From Mycobacterium sp. 852002-51057_SCH5723018 (GTDB taxonomy: Bacteria > Actinomycetota > Actinomycetes > Mycobacteriales > Mycobacteriaceae), in assembly GCF_001667035.1 (NCBI RefSeq), contig NZ_LZIR01000004.1, positions 62,001 to 126,000 of the forward strand: DNA of 64,000 bases, read 5' to 3'. The notes under the pieces are model-generated. The model saw nothing but the letters and a program-made list of their open reading frames with translations. It was not told the DNA's origin and ran no database searches. The position numbers and the translations under genes are program-made. Of the stretch, positions 25,952 to 33,590 are shown piece after piece (the stretch's first letter is position 1; the number at the start of each line of letters is the position of its first letter).

Positions 25952-26872
25952 TTACTGCGGGTGGGCCGTCAGGTACTCCCCGACCGGGATGGGGGAGTAG
26001 GCGGCGTAACCGATCGGCAGCAGCACGTCGCCGGCGGTCGTGTAGTAGTAGACGTCCCACCGGTAGTAGTCGGGGAACGCGGCGGGATCGCCGGCAAGCA
26101 CCGCGGCGTACTGGCTGACGGCCTGCACGTATTGGTGCGAGTGGTTGTACTGGTAAATGGCGTGATCACGGTCGCCGGCAAAGCCGTTCGCGGCGAGGTA
26201 GCGGCCCGCCGCCATGATGCTGTCGCGCGGCGAGCGGATGTCGCCGCCCTGGCCGTAGGTCGCGAACGTCGACGGCAAGAACTGCATCGGTCCGTCGGCG
26301 CCGGCGGTGCTCAGGCCGACGATGCTGCCGAAGTGCGTCTCGACCAGGTTGATCGCTGCCAGGTAGTTCCACCCGACACCGGACTCCGACTCCGCCGCGT
26401 GGTAGTCGCCCATCAGCTCGTCGGCCGGCACCGGAGGGTCAATGCGCCAGGCGGGCAGCGTGTCCTTCGCCTGTGCCATCGCGTTCAGCTGCCGGCGGGC
26501 GTCGACGTTGCGGTCGTAAAAGTCGAGCAGCTCCGCCGGGATTCGCGGTCGCGTCACCGCATCCCAGTCGGGGTGGTGCCCGATTGCCCGGTAGGCCGCC
26601 TGCTGGCGGTGCGCGGCCGCCGCCAGGGCGGGTTCGGCCGTCGACGGGTCACGCAGCGCGCGCTCGTCGGCGACGAGGTCGTCGGCCAGCTGTACCGGAT
26701 CCGTGGCCAGCTGGGGCTGCGCCCCTCGGGGCAGGTTCGGCGCGGCGGGCGCCGGAGCCTGAATCGACGCCGCCGGTGTGGCGGTCGCCGTCGAGTGGGT
26801 GCATCCGGCGAGGGCCAGCACCACCGCGCCGAAAAGCAGCGAGGTAGTGGCGACTACAGGGTTACGGCTCAC
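25952..26872 (-). CDS. Lytic-transglycosylase-like lipoprotein
   Basis: A 306-residue protein. The GTG at 26870-26872 gives the signal VSRNPVVATTSLLFGAVVLALAGC with a clear lipobox (LALAGC), so it should be lipid-anchored. The C-terminal half has the SLT/MltB-type pattern: NLVETHFGSIVGLSTAGADG (Glu in VET as the probable catalytic acid), GPMQFLPSTFATYG and IYQYNHSHQYV. This predicts peptidoglycan cleavage at the cell surface. A longer start at 26965 would overlap the divergent PE gene and spoil the signal, so it is less likely. Confidence 0.82.
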   Translation of the reverse strand: MSRNPVVATTSLLFGAVVLALAGCTHSTATATPAASIQAPAPAAPNLPRGAQPQLATDPVQLADDLVADERALRDPSTAEPALAAAAHRQQAAYRAIGHHPDWDAVTRPRIPAELLDFYDRNVDARRQLNAMAQAKDTLPAWRIDPPVPADELMGDYHAAESESGVGWNYLAAINLVETHFGSIVGLSTAGADGPMQFLPSTFATYGQGGDIRSPRDSIMAAGRYLAANGFAGDRDHAIYQYNHSHQYVQAVSQYAAVLAGDPAAFPDYYRWDVYYYTTAGDVLLPIGYAAYSPIPVGEYLTAHPQ

Positions 26873-26958
26873 TTCGAAACCTAGATTTCTCTCGATCCAC
26901 GCTTCTTTTTCCGGTGTTGGCTCCATCATGGAGTACGCCATAGCACCGGGGGTAGGGG

Positions 26959-28341
26959 ATGTCACTTGTGCTCGTAGCGCCGGACCTGTTGGAGACGGCC
27001 GCAGCGGACGTAGCGGAGATCGGTTCGGCGGTTACGGCCGGCAATCTCGCCGCGGCAATTCCGACGACCGAGCTGGCGGCGGCGGGCGCCGACGAGGTGT
27101 CGGCGGCCATCGCGGCGCTGTTCGGCGCCCACGCTCAGGAGTACCAGGCGGGCGCCGCGCGGGCGGCGACGTATTACGGGCAGTTCGTGCGCACCCTGGG
27201 TGCGGCGGCGGCCGCGTACGCGGACACGGAGGCCGCGATCGCCGGGACGCTGCAAGGGGCGCTCGGTGCGGCCGAAGCGCCCGCCCAGGCAGCTACGAGT
27301 CCGCTGCTCACCGAGATCGAGACGTTCGCCGCCGCCCCGCTGCACGCGATCAACCAAGCCTGGATCGCCAGCACGCTCGGCCGCGCCCTCGACCCGATCA
27401 TCAATCCGCCCACCGGCGGCAACGGGCGGTCGATCGTGATCGATTTCGTCCGGCACGGGCAGTCGATCGGCAACGCGGCCAACCTGATCGACACGGCCGT
27501 GCCCGGGTTGCCGCTGACCCCGCTGGGCCAGCAGCAGGCGCTGGCCGTCGGCGGCGCGCTCCAGGGTCAGGGCCCGTTTGCCGGAATATTCGCGTCGCAG
27601 TTGATCAGGGTGCAGCAGACCGCCGCGCCGCTCGCGACGGCGCTGGGGATGCAGGTGCCGCAGCTGGCCGGGCTCAACGAGGTCAACGCCGGCATCTTCG
27701 ATGGGGCACCGCAGATCAGCCCGCAGGGCCTGCTGTATCTGGTGGCCCCGGTGGCGTGGACGCTCGGGTTCCCCCTCGTGCCGATGCTGGCCCCGGGCAC
27801 CGCCCACATCAACGGCGTGGTGTTCGACCAGGGCTTCACCAGCGCGCTGCAAACGATGTACAGCAGCGCCATGGCGAACCCGGTCGTCGCAGGAAACGGT
27901 CAGATCACCGACGTGGCATTCTCCAGCGAATTCGCGATCGAGGTCGGGACGCTGATGAACGTCAACAACCCCAATCCCCTTCTGATGCTGACTCATCCGC
28001 TGCCCAACACCGGGACCGTCGTCGTGCAGGGCAGTCCCCAGGGCGGCTGGACAATGGTCAGCTGGGACGGGATTCCCGTCGGGCCCGCGACGTTGCCGAC
28101 CAAGCTCTTCGTCGACGTGCGTGACCTGATCACCGCCCCGCAATTTGCGGCCTGGAACAGTTGGGCGGCGCTGGGCACCGGCGATCCGACGACGATCGTC
28201 GACGCGGTTGGTGGCGGTGTCGGCGAGGTCGCCGCGGCGACGGTCCACTTCCCCATTGCGGTGACCCGGGACCTGATCCACGCCATCGAAAACACCAGCG
28301 TCACCGGGCTTTCCACCGAACTGACCGGCCTGCTGCCCTGA
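26959..28341 (+). CDS. PE-family protein with phosphoglycerate-mutase-like domain
   Basis: A 460-residue protein with two parts. Residues 1-95 are a PE domain (MSLVLVAPDLLETAAADVAEIG, then YYGQFVRTLGAAAAAYADTEAA), the ESX-type secretion module. From about residue 155 there is a histidine-phosphatase fold with the RHG motif in IVIDFVRHGQS, TPLGQQQA, IFASQLIRVQQTA and a second His in LMLTHPLPN. It corresponds to Rv0754 (PE_PGRS11) but has no Gly-Ala PGRS repeats between the two modules. The putative activity is phosphatase or mutase at the cell surface. Confidence 0.87.
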   Translation: MSLVLVAPDLLETAAADVAEIGSAVTAGNLAAAIPTTELAAAGADEVSAAIAALFGAHAQEYQAGAARAATYYGQFVRTLGAAAAAYADTEAAIAGTLQGALGAAEAPAQAATSPLLTEIETFAAAPLHAINQAWIASTLGRALDPIINPPTGGNGRSIVIDFVRHGQSIGNAANLIDTAVPGLPLTPLGQQQALAVGGALQGQGPFAGIFASQLIRVQQTAAPLATALGMQVPQLAGLNEVNAGIFDGAPQISPQGLLYLVAPVAWTLGFPLVPMLAPGTAHINGVVFDQGFTSALQTMYSSAMANPVVAGNGQITDVAFSSEFAIEVGTLMNVNNPNPLLMLTHPLPNTGTVVVQGSPQGGWTMVSWDGIPVGPATLPTKLFVDVRDLITAPQFAAWNSWAALGTGDPTTIVDAVGGGVGEVAAATVHFPIAVTRDLIHAIENTSVTGLSTELTGLLP

Positions 28342-28356
28342 CGGCGCACGCCGTCA
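28339..28356. terminator. Short bidirectional hairpin between convergent genes
   Basis: TGACGGCG and CGCCGTCA are perfect 8-bp arms with a 2-base loop, overlapping the PE gene stop codon and ending 2 bp before the stop of the convergent small gene. The plus side is followed by TTTCAGTT, a weak T-rich stretch. A terminator serving both genes is likely. Confidence 0.45.
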
Positions 28357-28358
28357 TT

Positions 28359-28604
28359 TCAGTTGGCTGGTGACGGTCCCGGTGGAGGCCCGGCGGGGTC
28401 CCCCGGGGGCGGGCTATCGGGCAGGCCATCGGGCGGCGGTGACTGACGTGAGCAGTCGGGTGTGAAGATCCACACACCCCCGGTGCGCGTCCAATTGATC
28501 TCGCATCCCACCGGCACCACTTTCGGTGAGCCAGCTGATGCAATCGGAAGCGCCAACATCGCGGCAACCACCGCCGGACAGACGAGATCGGCGACGAACT
28601 TCAC
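28359..28604 (-). CDS. Small secreted Pro-rich protein
   Basis: An 81-residue protein with a signal peptide (VKFVADLVCPAVVAAMLALPIASA) and a short mature part containing two cysteines (GCEINW, PDCSRQ) and a Pro-rich tail (SPPPDGLPDSPPPGDPAG). The GTG at 28602-28604 is the only start that places the signal at the N-terminus. Function unknown. Confidence 0.6.
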   Translation of the reverse strand: MKFVADLVCPAVVAAMLALPIASAGSPKVVPVGCEINWTRTGGVWIFTPDCSRQSPPPDGLPDSPPPGDPAGPPPGPSPAN

Positions 28605-28787
28605 GCGAGCCCGCCCGTCGACCGCCGAAGCACCGATCGCATGATCGGTTCGGCCAATTGTGTTCCCTCCCCGAGGAAGCTGATCTGCCGAGTCTGAATT
28701 AAGTCGCGACTGGCCGCAACTTGTTGTCAGCGCGGCCGCTGAGTACCGAGACTTGTGACAACGTCGTCGCAGCATCAGACTGCTCAT

Positions 28788-29543
28788 ATGCGCGACCGCG
28801 ACACGATCGACTCCGAATTGCGGCGCATCGCTTCCGCGCGTCGATCGATTCGCGAGCGGGGTGGACAGCCGTCGTACGGGCAGGCCGACGCCCTGCTCGA
28901 TGAGCGCCTGGGGCACCGCGCGGAGGCCGCCGAAAGCGGGCCCGTTAAAGCGAGTGAGCACGGCGTCGTCGCCAGGCCGCGGCGCCGCAAGGGGTCGCTG
29001 CTCCGCTTCGGTCCCCTCGCGGTGCCGCCGCTGTCCCTGTTGGCCGTGGCCGCCGTATTGGTGGTGATGTTCGCTGCCCACCACCCAGATCCGGCGGCGC
29101 AACCGACGGTGGTCCCACCGTCGACCGCGCGACCCAGCCCGGCCGCGCCGAAGGCACCCGTTCCGCCGGTTGACATCGTCGACGTGGCGTTCGTCGCCGC
29201 GCTGACGCACGACGGTGTGCCGGTGCCCAGCCAGGAGTACGTGACGACGCACGGGCATGCGGTCTGCGACTTCCTCGCGCGCCAAGCCAATCTCGCGGAG
29301 GCCGTCCGCTTCGTGCAGGGATCGACGATCTGGGATGCCGATCAAAGCGCCAACTTCACCGCCGGCGCCGTCGTGTCGTACTGCCCTCAGTACGAAACCG
29401 CCGCCGCGAGTCCGGGCGAGATACAGCCGGGCTTTCAAGACGCGCTCTCCGACCTGCAGGCCGTCCAGGGAGATCTGCAACGCATCCAAGGAGATCTGCA
29501 GGGCATCCGCGACGGCCTACCAGCCATCCCGGGCCGCCAGTAG
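28788..29543 (+). CDS. Membrane-anchored DUF732 protein
   Basis: A 251-residue protein. A charged cytoplasmic N-terminus (MRDRDTIDSELRRIASARRS) is followed by a membrane helix around residues 80-100 (VPPLSLLAVAAVLVVMFA), a Pro/Ala linker, and a DUF732 domain (FVAALTHDGVPVPSQEYVTT, then VCDFL and YCPQY) with its two conserved cysteines. The C-terminus has a heptad-like QGDLQxIQGDLQ repeat. DUF732 domains are common in mycobacterial exported proteins, role unknown. GTG at 28755 is an alternative start; neither has a strong ribosome site. Confidence 0.75.
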   Translation: MRDRDTIDSELRRIASARRSIRERGGQPSYGQADALLDERLGHRAEAAESGPVKASEHGVVARPRRRKGSLLRFGPLAVPPLSLLAVAAVLVVMFAAHHPDPAAQPTVVPPSTARPSPAAPKAPVPPVDIVDVAFVAALTHDGVPVPSQEYVTTHGHAVCDFLARQANLAEAVRFVQGSTIWDADQSANFTAGAVVSYCPQYETAAASPGEIQPGFQDALSDLQAVQGDLQRIQGDLQGIRDGLPAIPGRQ

Positions 29544-29545
29544 TG

Positions 29546-30376
29546 TCAGCGGCGGCGCATCCAGATGACGATGCCGACGACGGTCGCCAGGACCGCCGGG
29601 ACCATGACACGACGTAATACCAGCGGATTGGTCGACCGGGCGGCGGCGTTCTCCAAATGCGTTGACTCTTCGGTGTTTTGGGCCGGAGGATCGTTCGGTT
29701 GTTGGCTCATCGGCTGCGCCACCGTACGTTGGGGTGGGCCTCGATGAGCGTCCGACTCCGGCGGGCGCGCAGCCGCTGCTGCGGGCGGTGATGATCCTCG
29801 ATTCGTCGAAGCCGTGCTCGGAGATACAGCTGCCGGTTCGGTGACCGATTCGGAGGCCGAGGGCTGCCGCCGCTCGCGCTCGCGCCCCCGCCGCCGGCGC
29901 GGCACCCAGGCTTCGTCTCCTAATTCGTCGGGAATGAGCCACATCAGCAGCGCGAGGTTGACCACCGCCAGCACTCCGTGCAGCACGATGTCGGCGGCGT
30001 GGAATCCCATTGGCGTCGGCTTTTCGCGTGCTGTGGCGACACTGCTGAAAAACAACAACATCAGGTAGGCCACCGAACTGAACGCGGTAACGGTCACCGC
30101 CGCGCGGCGATTGACGACAGCCGCAATGCCCACCACGCCGAACGCCAGCAGCATCGCGCTGTGTGCCGGAGTCGATGCCAGGCCGAAAACTGGGGCGCCG
30201 GTGGGCCCGGCATGTGGATGCACGGCCGCCGAGACCAGCCCGGCGATGCCAAAGGCGCTCACCAGCGCTCCCTCGGCCAACAGGAACCAACGCCCGCTGC
30301 GGAAGCGCTCCGGGTCCGTGCGGATCCTGCGCAACCCAGACGTCAACCCGGGAACGTGCCCGGCCGTCACCGGCAT
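29546..30376 (-). CDS. DUF4383-type integral membrane protein with disordered linker
   Basis: A 276-residue protein. Four membrane helices lie in residues 30-155 (WFLLAEGALVSAFGIAGLVS, MLLAFGVVGIAAVV, VAYLMLLFFSSVA, DIVLHGVLAVVNLALLMWLI). A 100-residue Ser/Pro/Ala-rich linker follows, then a fifth helix near the C-terminus (VMVPAVLATVVGIVIW) ending MRRR. The first four helices resemble DUF4383 actinobacterial membrane proteins. The gene is convergent with the DUF732 gene (2-bp gap). Confidence 0.68.
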   Translation of the reverse strand: MPVTAGHVPGLTSGLRRIRTDPERFRSGRWFLLAEGALVSAFGIAGLVSAAVHPHAGPTGAPVFGLASTPAHSAMLLAFGVVGIAAVVNRRAAVTVTAFSSVAYLMLLFFSSVATAREKPTPMGFHAADIVLHGVLAVVNLALLMWLIPDELGDEAWVPRRRRGRERERRQPSASESVTEPAAVSPSTASTNRGSSPPAAAAARPPESDAHRGPPQRTVAQPMSQQPNDPPAQNTEESTHLENAAARSTNPLVLRRVMVPAVLATVVGIVIWMRRR

Positions 30377-30576
30377 CGTGCGACCTCCCGTCTGAACAGC
30401 AAGTCTTGGGATATCGGCTACCCGCTACGGCCGGTACTACTCCAGCGATCTTTGCCGCCGGCCGGGCCAATACCCACGAGAGCGTTTCGATCCGGCCGGC
30501 TTGGTTGCTTGCCCGCTTGGGTATATGCAGTGAGGTCGGCGGACGCCGAGACTGTGTGGTTCCGGATGGAGGCATC

Positions 30577-30807
30577 ATGTTGCACAGCGTTGTCCTTGCG
30601 GCGACACAACAGCCCGAGGCCGCAGGCCTCATCCTCAGGGGGATCAAAGGCATCTTCGTCGCGATCGGAAGCATCATTGCCGCCATCGTGTGCGCCGTAA
30701 TCGCCGGCATGAAGGGCCGCAGCGCCATTCTCTGGGGCATTCTCGGATTGTTCTTCTCGATCCTGACGCTGATCGTCGTAATCGTCATTCCATCGAAGAA
30801 GTCGTGA
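30577..30807 (+). CDS. Small two-helix membrane protein
   Basis: A 76-residue protein with a GGAGG ribosome site 4 bp before the ATG. Two hydrophobic helices (GIFVAIGSIIAAIVCAVIAG and WGILGLFFSILTLIVVIVI) are separated by KGRS, and the end is PSKKS. It may be a small stress- or envelope-associated membrane protein. It lies at the left margin of the accessory tRNA-Thr region. Confidence 0.6.
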   Translation: MLHSVVLAATQQPEAAGLILRGIKGIFVAIGSIIAAIVCAVIAGMKGRSAILWGILGLFFSILTLIVVIVIPSKKS

Positions 30808-30909
30808 TCATCCAACGGACTCATTTACGGCGGCTCCGGGCTTGCCTTGCGGAGGAGCGTTGCGACGCAGGTGGATTCGGCACGTTGCCGGACCACTGAA
30901 GATCCTCGT

Positions 30910-31107
30910 TTACCAACCCCATTCGTCATCGTCCAAGACATCTACGGTGAGGGAGTTGTCGGCAGGCCCTTTCGTACCGTAGAGGAAGGTGAGCAGTGTT
31001 CGGTCCTCGTCGAGGGCCTCGGTCGCTACGACGGTTGCGTGCCCGGTCTTCATGCGGATCCTGTCTCCGGGCTTCAATTCGTCAACACGCCTAAGTGGCA
31101 CGCTCAA
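30910..31107 (-). CDS. Small accessory protein with a possible SH3-like barrel
   Basis: A 65-residue frame, VDELKPGDRIRMKTGHATVVATEAL..., ending DDDEWGW. The LKPGDRI start of a small beta-rich protein resembles KOW/SH3-like or phage accessory proteins. The start is uncertain (TTG 31107 or GTG 31101) and has no clear ribosome site. Flanking DNA has an integration scar, so it may be cargo or a remnant of an element. Confidence 0.4.
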   Translation of the reverse strand: MSVPLRRVDELKPGDRIRMKTGHATVVATEALDEDRTLLTFLYGTKGPADNSLTVDVLDDDEWGW

Positions 31108-31278
31108 CCATCAACGCCAGTGAAACTGCTAATGCCGCAGCTAACTCCTTGTCGGCGCGCGCTCTCATGGATGTGATGATTCGCCGGGCTGCCACCTCAG
31201 CGCAACCCAGCACGAGCAGGGGCCCGCAGATGACTTTGGGACGGGCGCCGGAGAGTGTCGGCGCCTCGCATATCAGCG

Positions 31279-31321
31279 GAGCCCCCTGTCAGGATTGAGC
31301 TGACGACCGCTCGCTTACAAG
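31279..31321. repeat. Direct repeat copy of the tRNA-Thr 3' half (attachment-site scar)
   Basis: 43 bp identical, except for one base at 31299, to 31833-31875, the 3' half of tRNA-Thr through the anticodon stem. The copy is 554 bp upstream in the same orientation. Duplicated tRNA 3' ends are the hallmark of tyrosine-integrase attachment sites (attL/attR). The integrase remnant begins immediately after this copy. Confidence 0.85.
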
Positions 31322-31322
31322 A

Positions 31323-31439
31323 TCGCTCAGCATGATGACCCTGGACGTGTACGCAGACTTGTTCGATTCCGATCTTGATGCGGTGGCCGACCGGTTCGAC
31401 ACACTGCACCGCCGACCCTCGGCGGGGAGAGGAAGGTTA
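31323..31439 (+). pseudogene. C-terminal remnant of a tyrosine recombinase (phage-type integrase)
   Basis: The frame SLSMMTLDVYADLFDSDLDAVADRFDTLHR is the last alpha-helical segment of actinobacterial phage-type integrases, whose usual form is MTLDVYADLFDDDLDAVADRL. The catalytic tyrosine is the Y in DVY. Everything N-terminal is missing: upstream sequence switches directly into the tRNA-derived repeat. The frame then runs without a stop into the small gene at 31443. This is the residue of a lost integrative element. Confidence 0.75.
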
Positions 31440-31442
31440 GCT

Positions 31443-31739
31443 ATGGCTGATCGACATGACGCCATTCGCGCAGAGGAGATCCAGCGGGGTGACACCATCG
31501 AGTTCCCTTCCAGCCACCCGGACGTGAAATGGTACGTCGAAGAGGACAGAGCATCGAAGCCCCCTTGCGACCAGCCGGGCGTGCTGTGGTACGTCGAGGA
31601 GCTAGGGGACTCTATGCTTGGCAGCCCGTTGGGCGATCTTTACAAATTCACCGTGAAGGAGGTCGGGGCGGGAGCCGAAGTCGACGTCCAGATCAGGGGC
31701 CATGTTCCCGTCCGCCGCTACCAGCGAAACCAAGGATGA
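31443..31739 (+). CDS. Small accessory protein in the tRNA-Thr integration scar
   Basis: A 98-residue protein, MADRHDAIRAEEIQRGDTIE..., ending VPVRRYQRNQG. AGAGGAAGG ends 8 bp before the ATG, so it is probably translated on its own, although its frame is also open upstream through the integrase tail. A duplicated WYVEE motif (KWYVEEDR and LWYVEELG) and a beta-rich second half are visible. It sits between the two attachment-site repeats and is likely left-over cargo. Function unknown. Confidence 0.55.
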   Translation: MADRHDAIRAEEIQRGDTIEFPSSHPDVKWYVEEDRASKPPCDQPGVLWYVEELGDSMLGSPLGDLYKFTVKEVGAGAEVDVQIRGHVPVRRYQRNQG

Positions 31740-31742
31740 AAT

Positions 31743-31762
31743 TGTGCTCACAATGTGCTCAC
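31743..31762. repeat. Two 9-bp direct repeats TGTGCTCAC with 11-bp period
   Basis: TGTGCTCAC occurs at 31743-31751 and again at 31754-31762, about one helical turn apart, between the integrase remnant and the intact tRNA copy. Short direct repeats next to an att core are what arm-type integrase sites look like in mycobacteriophages. This reading is inference from position. Confidence 0.4.
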
Positions 31763-31832
31763 GGCGTGCTGAATGGCATACATATCCGACGCGAAAAGCG
31801 GCTCTACCAGCGCAAAGGTCGCTCAACAACTC

Positions 31833-31875
31833 GAGCCCCCTGTCAGGATTGAACTGACGACCGCTCGCTTACAAG
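31833..31875. repeat. Second copy of the 43-bp attachment-site repeat, within tRNA-Thr
   Basis: This copy is the functional 3' half of tRNA-Thr and pairs with 31279-31321 (one mismatch). The tRNA is intact on this side. That is the expected result of integration by a tyrosine recombinase into a tRNA gene followed by internal loss of the element. Confidence 0.85.
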
Positions 31876-31905
31876 GCGAGTGCTCTACCACTGAGCTAAG
31901 GAGGC
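31834..31905 (-). tRNA. tRNA-Thr (anticodon UGU)
   Basis: The minus strand from 31905 reads a complete 72-nt cloverleaf. Acceptor GCCTCCT pairs with AGGGGGC (one G-U), the D-loop is AGCTCAGTGGTAGAGC, the anticodon stem-loop is ACTCGCCTTGTAAGCGAG with TGT in the anticodon position, and the T-arm contains GTTCAATCC. CCA is not encoded, as is usual in mycobacteria. The 3' half is duplicated at 31279-31321. Confidence 0.95.
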
Positions 31906-31934
31906 CGGGTAAATCAAGCTGCCAGCCTAACCGG

Positions 31935-32663
31935 TCACTCTTCGCTTTCGATGATGCGCGTAGAGCGCACGGTCCGCGACGACGGACGCCGGCCGGCGCG
32001 GCGTCCCGGCAGCGGAATGCGGTCGGCGATGTTGCTCAGCGGGTTGACCACCATCGTCAGCGCCATGACGGCATCCTGCAGGGTGGCGATGGCCGGCTCC
32101 AGCGCTTCCATTCCCGGTGTCAGCCGGGCCAGGGTGTCGGCGACGTCGGTGAGCTGATCCAGCGGACCGTGCTTGGCGGTCAGCTTGTCGATCAGCCCAC
32201 CCTCCGCCAGCAGCCGCTCGGCCAGCCCGTCCTCGGATAGCACACGGTCGATCAAGCCGTCTTCGGCGAGCAGCTGGTCGGCCAGCCCGCCGGGCTGCAG
32301 CGCGCGCTGCAACCCGCCGCCCTCGGCGGTCAGGCGGTCGAGCAAACCGCCCTCCGACGTCAGCAGGTCAACCACCCCACCCGGGCGCAGCAAGCGATCC
32401 AACGGCCCGTCGGGCGCCACGGCGCGTCCCAGCGGGGCGTCGTCATCCATCAGCCGGGCCAATCGGTTGGCGCGCACGATCGCCTCGTCGATGCCGAACA
32501 TGGAAGCCACCGCGCTCGTGCCGGAGCCCGCTTCGACCTCATTGACCGCACGCTTCGCCACCCCCACCGCCGCGGAAGCGACGCTCAGGCTCGCGTCGGC
32601 GGCGGCCAGCCCGACACGTGCGGGAGCGGTCGCAAGCGCGACGATGCCTTTGGCGAAGTCCAT
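31935..32663 (-). CDS. Repeat protein upstream of phoP (Rv0756c-like)
   Basis: A 242-residue protein. The N-terminal part is helical (MDFAKGIVALATAPARVGLA), and residues 90-180 hold about nine degenerate 10-residue repeats of the form GGLLDRLLAE or DGLIDRVLSE. The end is basic (RRAGRRPSSRTVRSTRI) with a few acids. The length agrees with Rv0756c (241). The leucine-rich repeat spacing suggests an amphipathic, membrane- or lipid-facing surface. It is divergent from phoP. Confidence 0.78.
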   Translation of the reverse strand: MDFAKGIVALATAPARVGLAAADASLSVASAAVGVAKRAVNEVEAGSGTSAVASMFGIDEAIVRANRLARLMDDDAPLGRAVAPDGPLDRLLRPGGVVDLLTSEGGLLDRLTAEGGGLQRALQPGGLADQLLAEDGLIDRVLSEDGLAERLLAEGGLIDKLTAKHGPLDQLTDVADTLARLTPGMEALEPAIATLQDAVMALTMVVNPLSNIADRIPLPGRRAGRRPSSRTVRSTRIIESEE

Positions 32664-32730
32664 GTCAACAGAGTCTATGCACGACGCGCCCCGGGTGAGC
32701 CGGGACCGTTCCAAGCTGACGCAAAGATTC

Positions 32731-32748
32731 TTGGCAGACTGTTAGCAG
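32731..32748. promoter_or_regulatory. Candidate PhoP direct-repeat box upstream of phoP
   Basis: TTGGCAG-actg-TTAGCAG is a 7+4+7 direct repeat with an 11-bp period, about 90 bp before the phoP start. PhoP of M. tuberculosis binds two 7-bp repeats spaced by 4 bp and regulates its own promoter. The spacing fits exactly, but the repeat bases match the published TCACAGC only partly. Confidence 0.35.
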
Positions 32749-32835
32749 ACGACTGGCATCGAGCTTTCAGGAATCACACAATAATCGGAAAGGCGTCCCC
32801 AACTAGGGGTTCAAACAAAGGACAGAAGTGACCTC

Positions 32836-33555
32836 ATGACAGCGGCTACCCCCAGCGAAACCAAACCGGAGGCTCGTGTCCTCGTGGTCGACGACGAGGT
32901 CAACATCGTCGAACTGCTTTCCGTCAGCCTGAAGTTCCAGGGGTTTGAGGTCTACACCGCAACCAATGGCGCCCAGGCCCTCGATCGCGCGCGCGACGCC
33001 CGCCCCGACGCGGTGATCCTCGACGTGATGATGCCGGGGATGGACGGCTTCGGGGTGCTGCGCCGGCTGCGCGCCGACGGCATCGACGCCCCCGCGCTGT
33101 TCCTGACGGCCCGCGACTCCTTGCAGGACAAGATCGCCGGCCTGACGCTGGGCGGCGACGACTACGTCACCAAGCCGTTCAGCCTGGAGGAGGTCGTCGC
33201 CCGGCTGCGCGTCATCCTGCGGCGCGCCGGCAAGGGCGGGGCCGAACCCCGCAACGCCCGCCTGACGTTCGCCGACATCGAACTCGACGAAGAAACCCAC
33301 GAGGTGTGGAAGGCCGGCGAACCGGTGTCGCTGTCACCCACCGAGTTCACGTTGCTGCGCTACTTCGTGATCAACGCGGGCACCGTGCTGAGCAAACCGA
33401 AGATCCTCGACCATGTCTGGCGCTACGACTTCGGGGGCGACGTCAACGTCGTCGAGTCCTACGTGTCGTATCTGCGACGCAAGATCGACACCGGCGAAAA
33501 GCGGCTGCTGCACACGCTCCGCGGGGTGGGCTATGTGCTGCGGGAGCCGCGCTGA
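32836..33555 (+). CDS. phoP: Two-component response regulator PhoP
   Basis: A 239-residue OmpR/PhoB-type regulator. Receiver domain with acidic pocket DDE (residues 19-21), phospho-acceptor Asp63 in VILDVMMPG, T in LTARDS and K in VTKPFS. The winged-helix DNA-binding domain follows (LSPTEFTLLRYF, then SYVSYLRRKI and LRGVGYVLR). PhoP controls sulfolipid/DAT-type lipids, pH response and ESX-1 in M. tuberculosis. The N-terminus is about 8 residues shorter than the H37Rv protein. phoR starts 35 bp downstream. Confidence 0.97.
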   Translation: MTAATPSETKPEARVLVVDDEVNIVELLSVSLKFQGFEVYTATNGAQALDRARDARPDAVILDVMMPGMDGFGVLRRLRADGIDAPALFLTARDSLQDKIAGLTLGGDDYVTKPFSLEEVVARLRVILRRAGKGGAEPRNARLTFADIELDEETHEVWKAGEPVSLSPTEFTLLRYFVINAGTVLSKPKILDHVWRYDFGGDVNVVESYVSYLRRKIDTGEKRLLHTLRGVGYVLREPR

Positions 33556-33590
33556 GCAGGCGTTTCCGGCAGGGCAGCGAGAATACGGGG

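Noticed and set aside
31095..31298. A 67-codon plus-strand frame before the attachment repeat
   Set aside because: It runs into the tRNA-derived repeat, has no ribosome site and no recognisable sequence.
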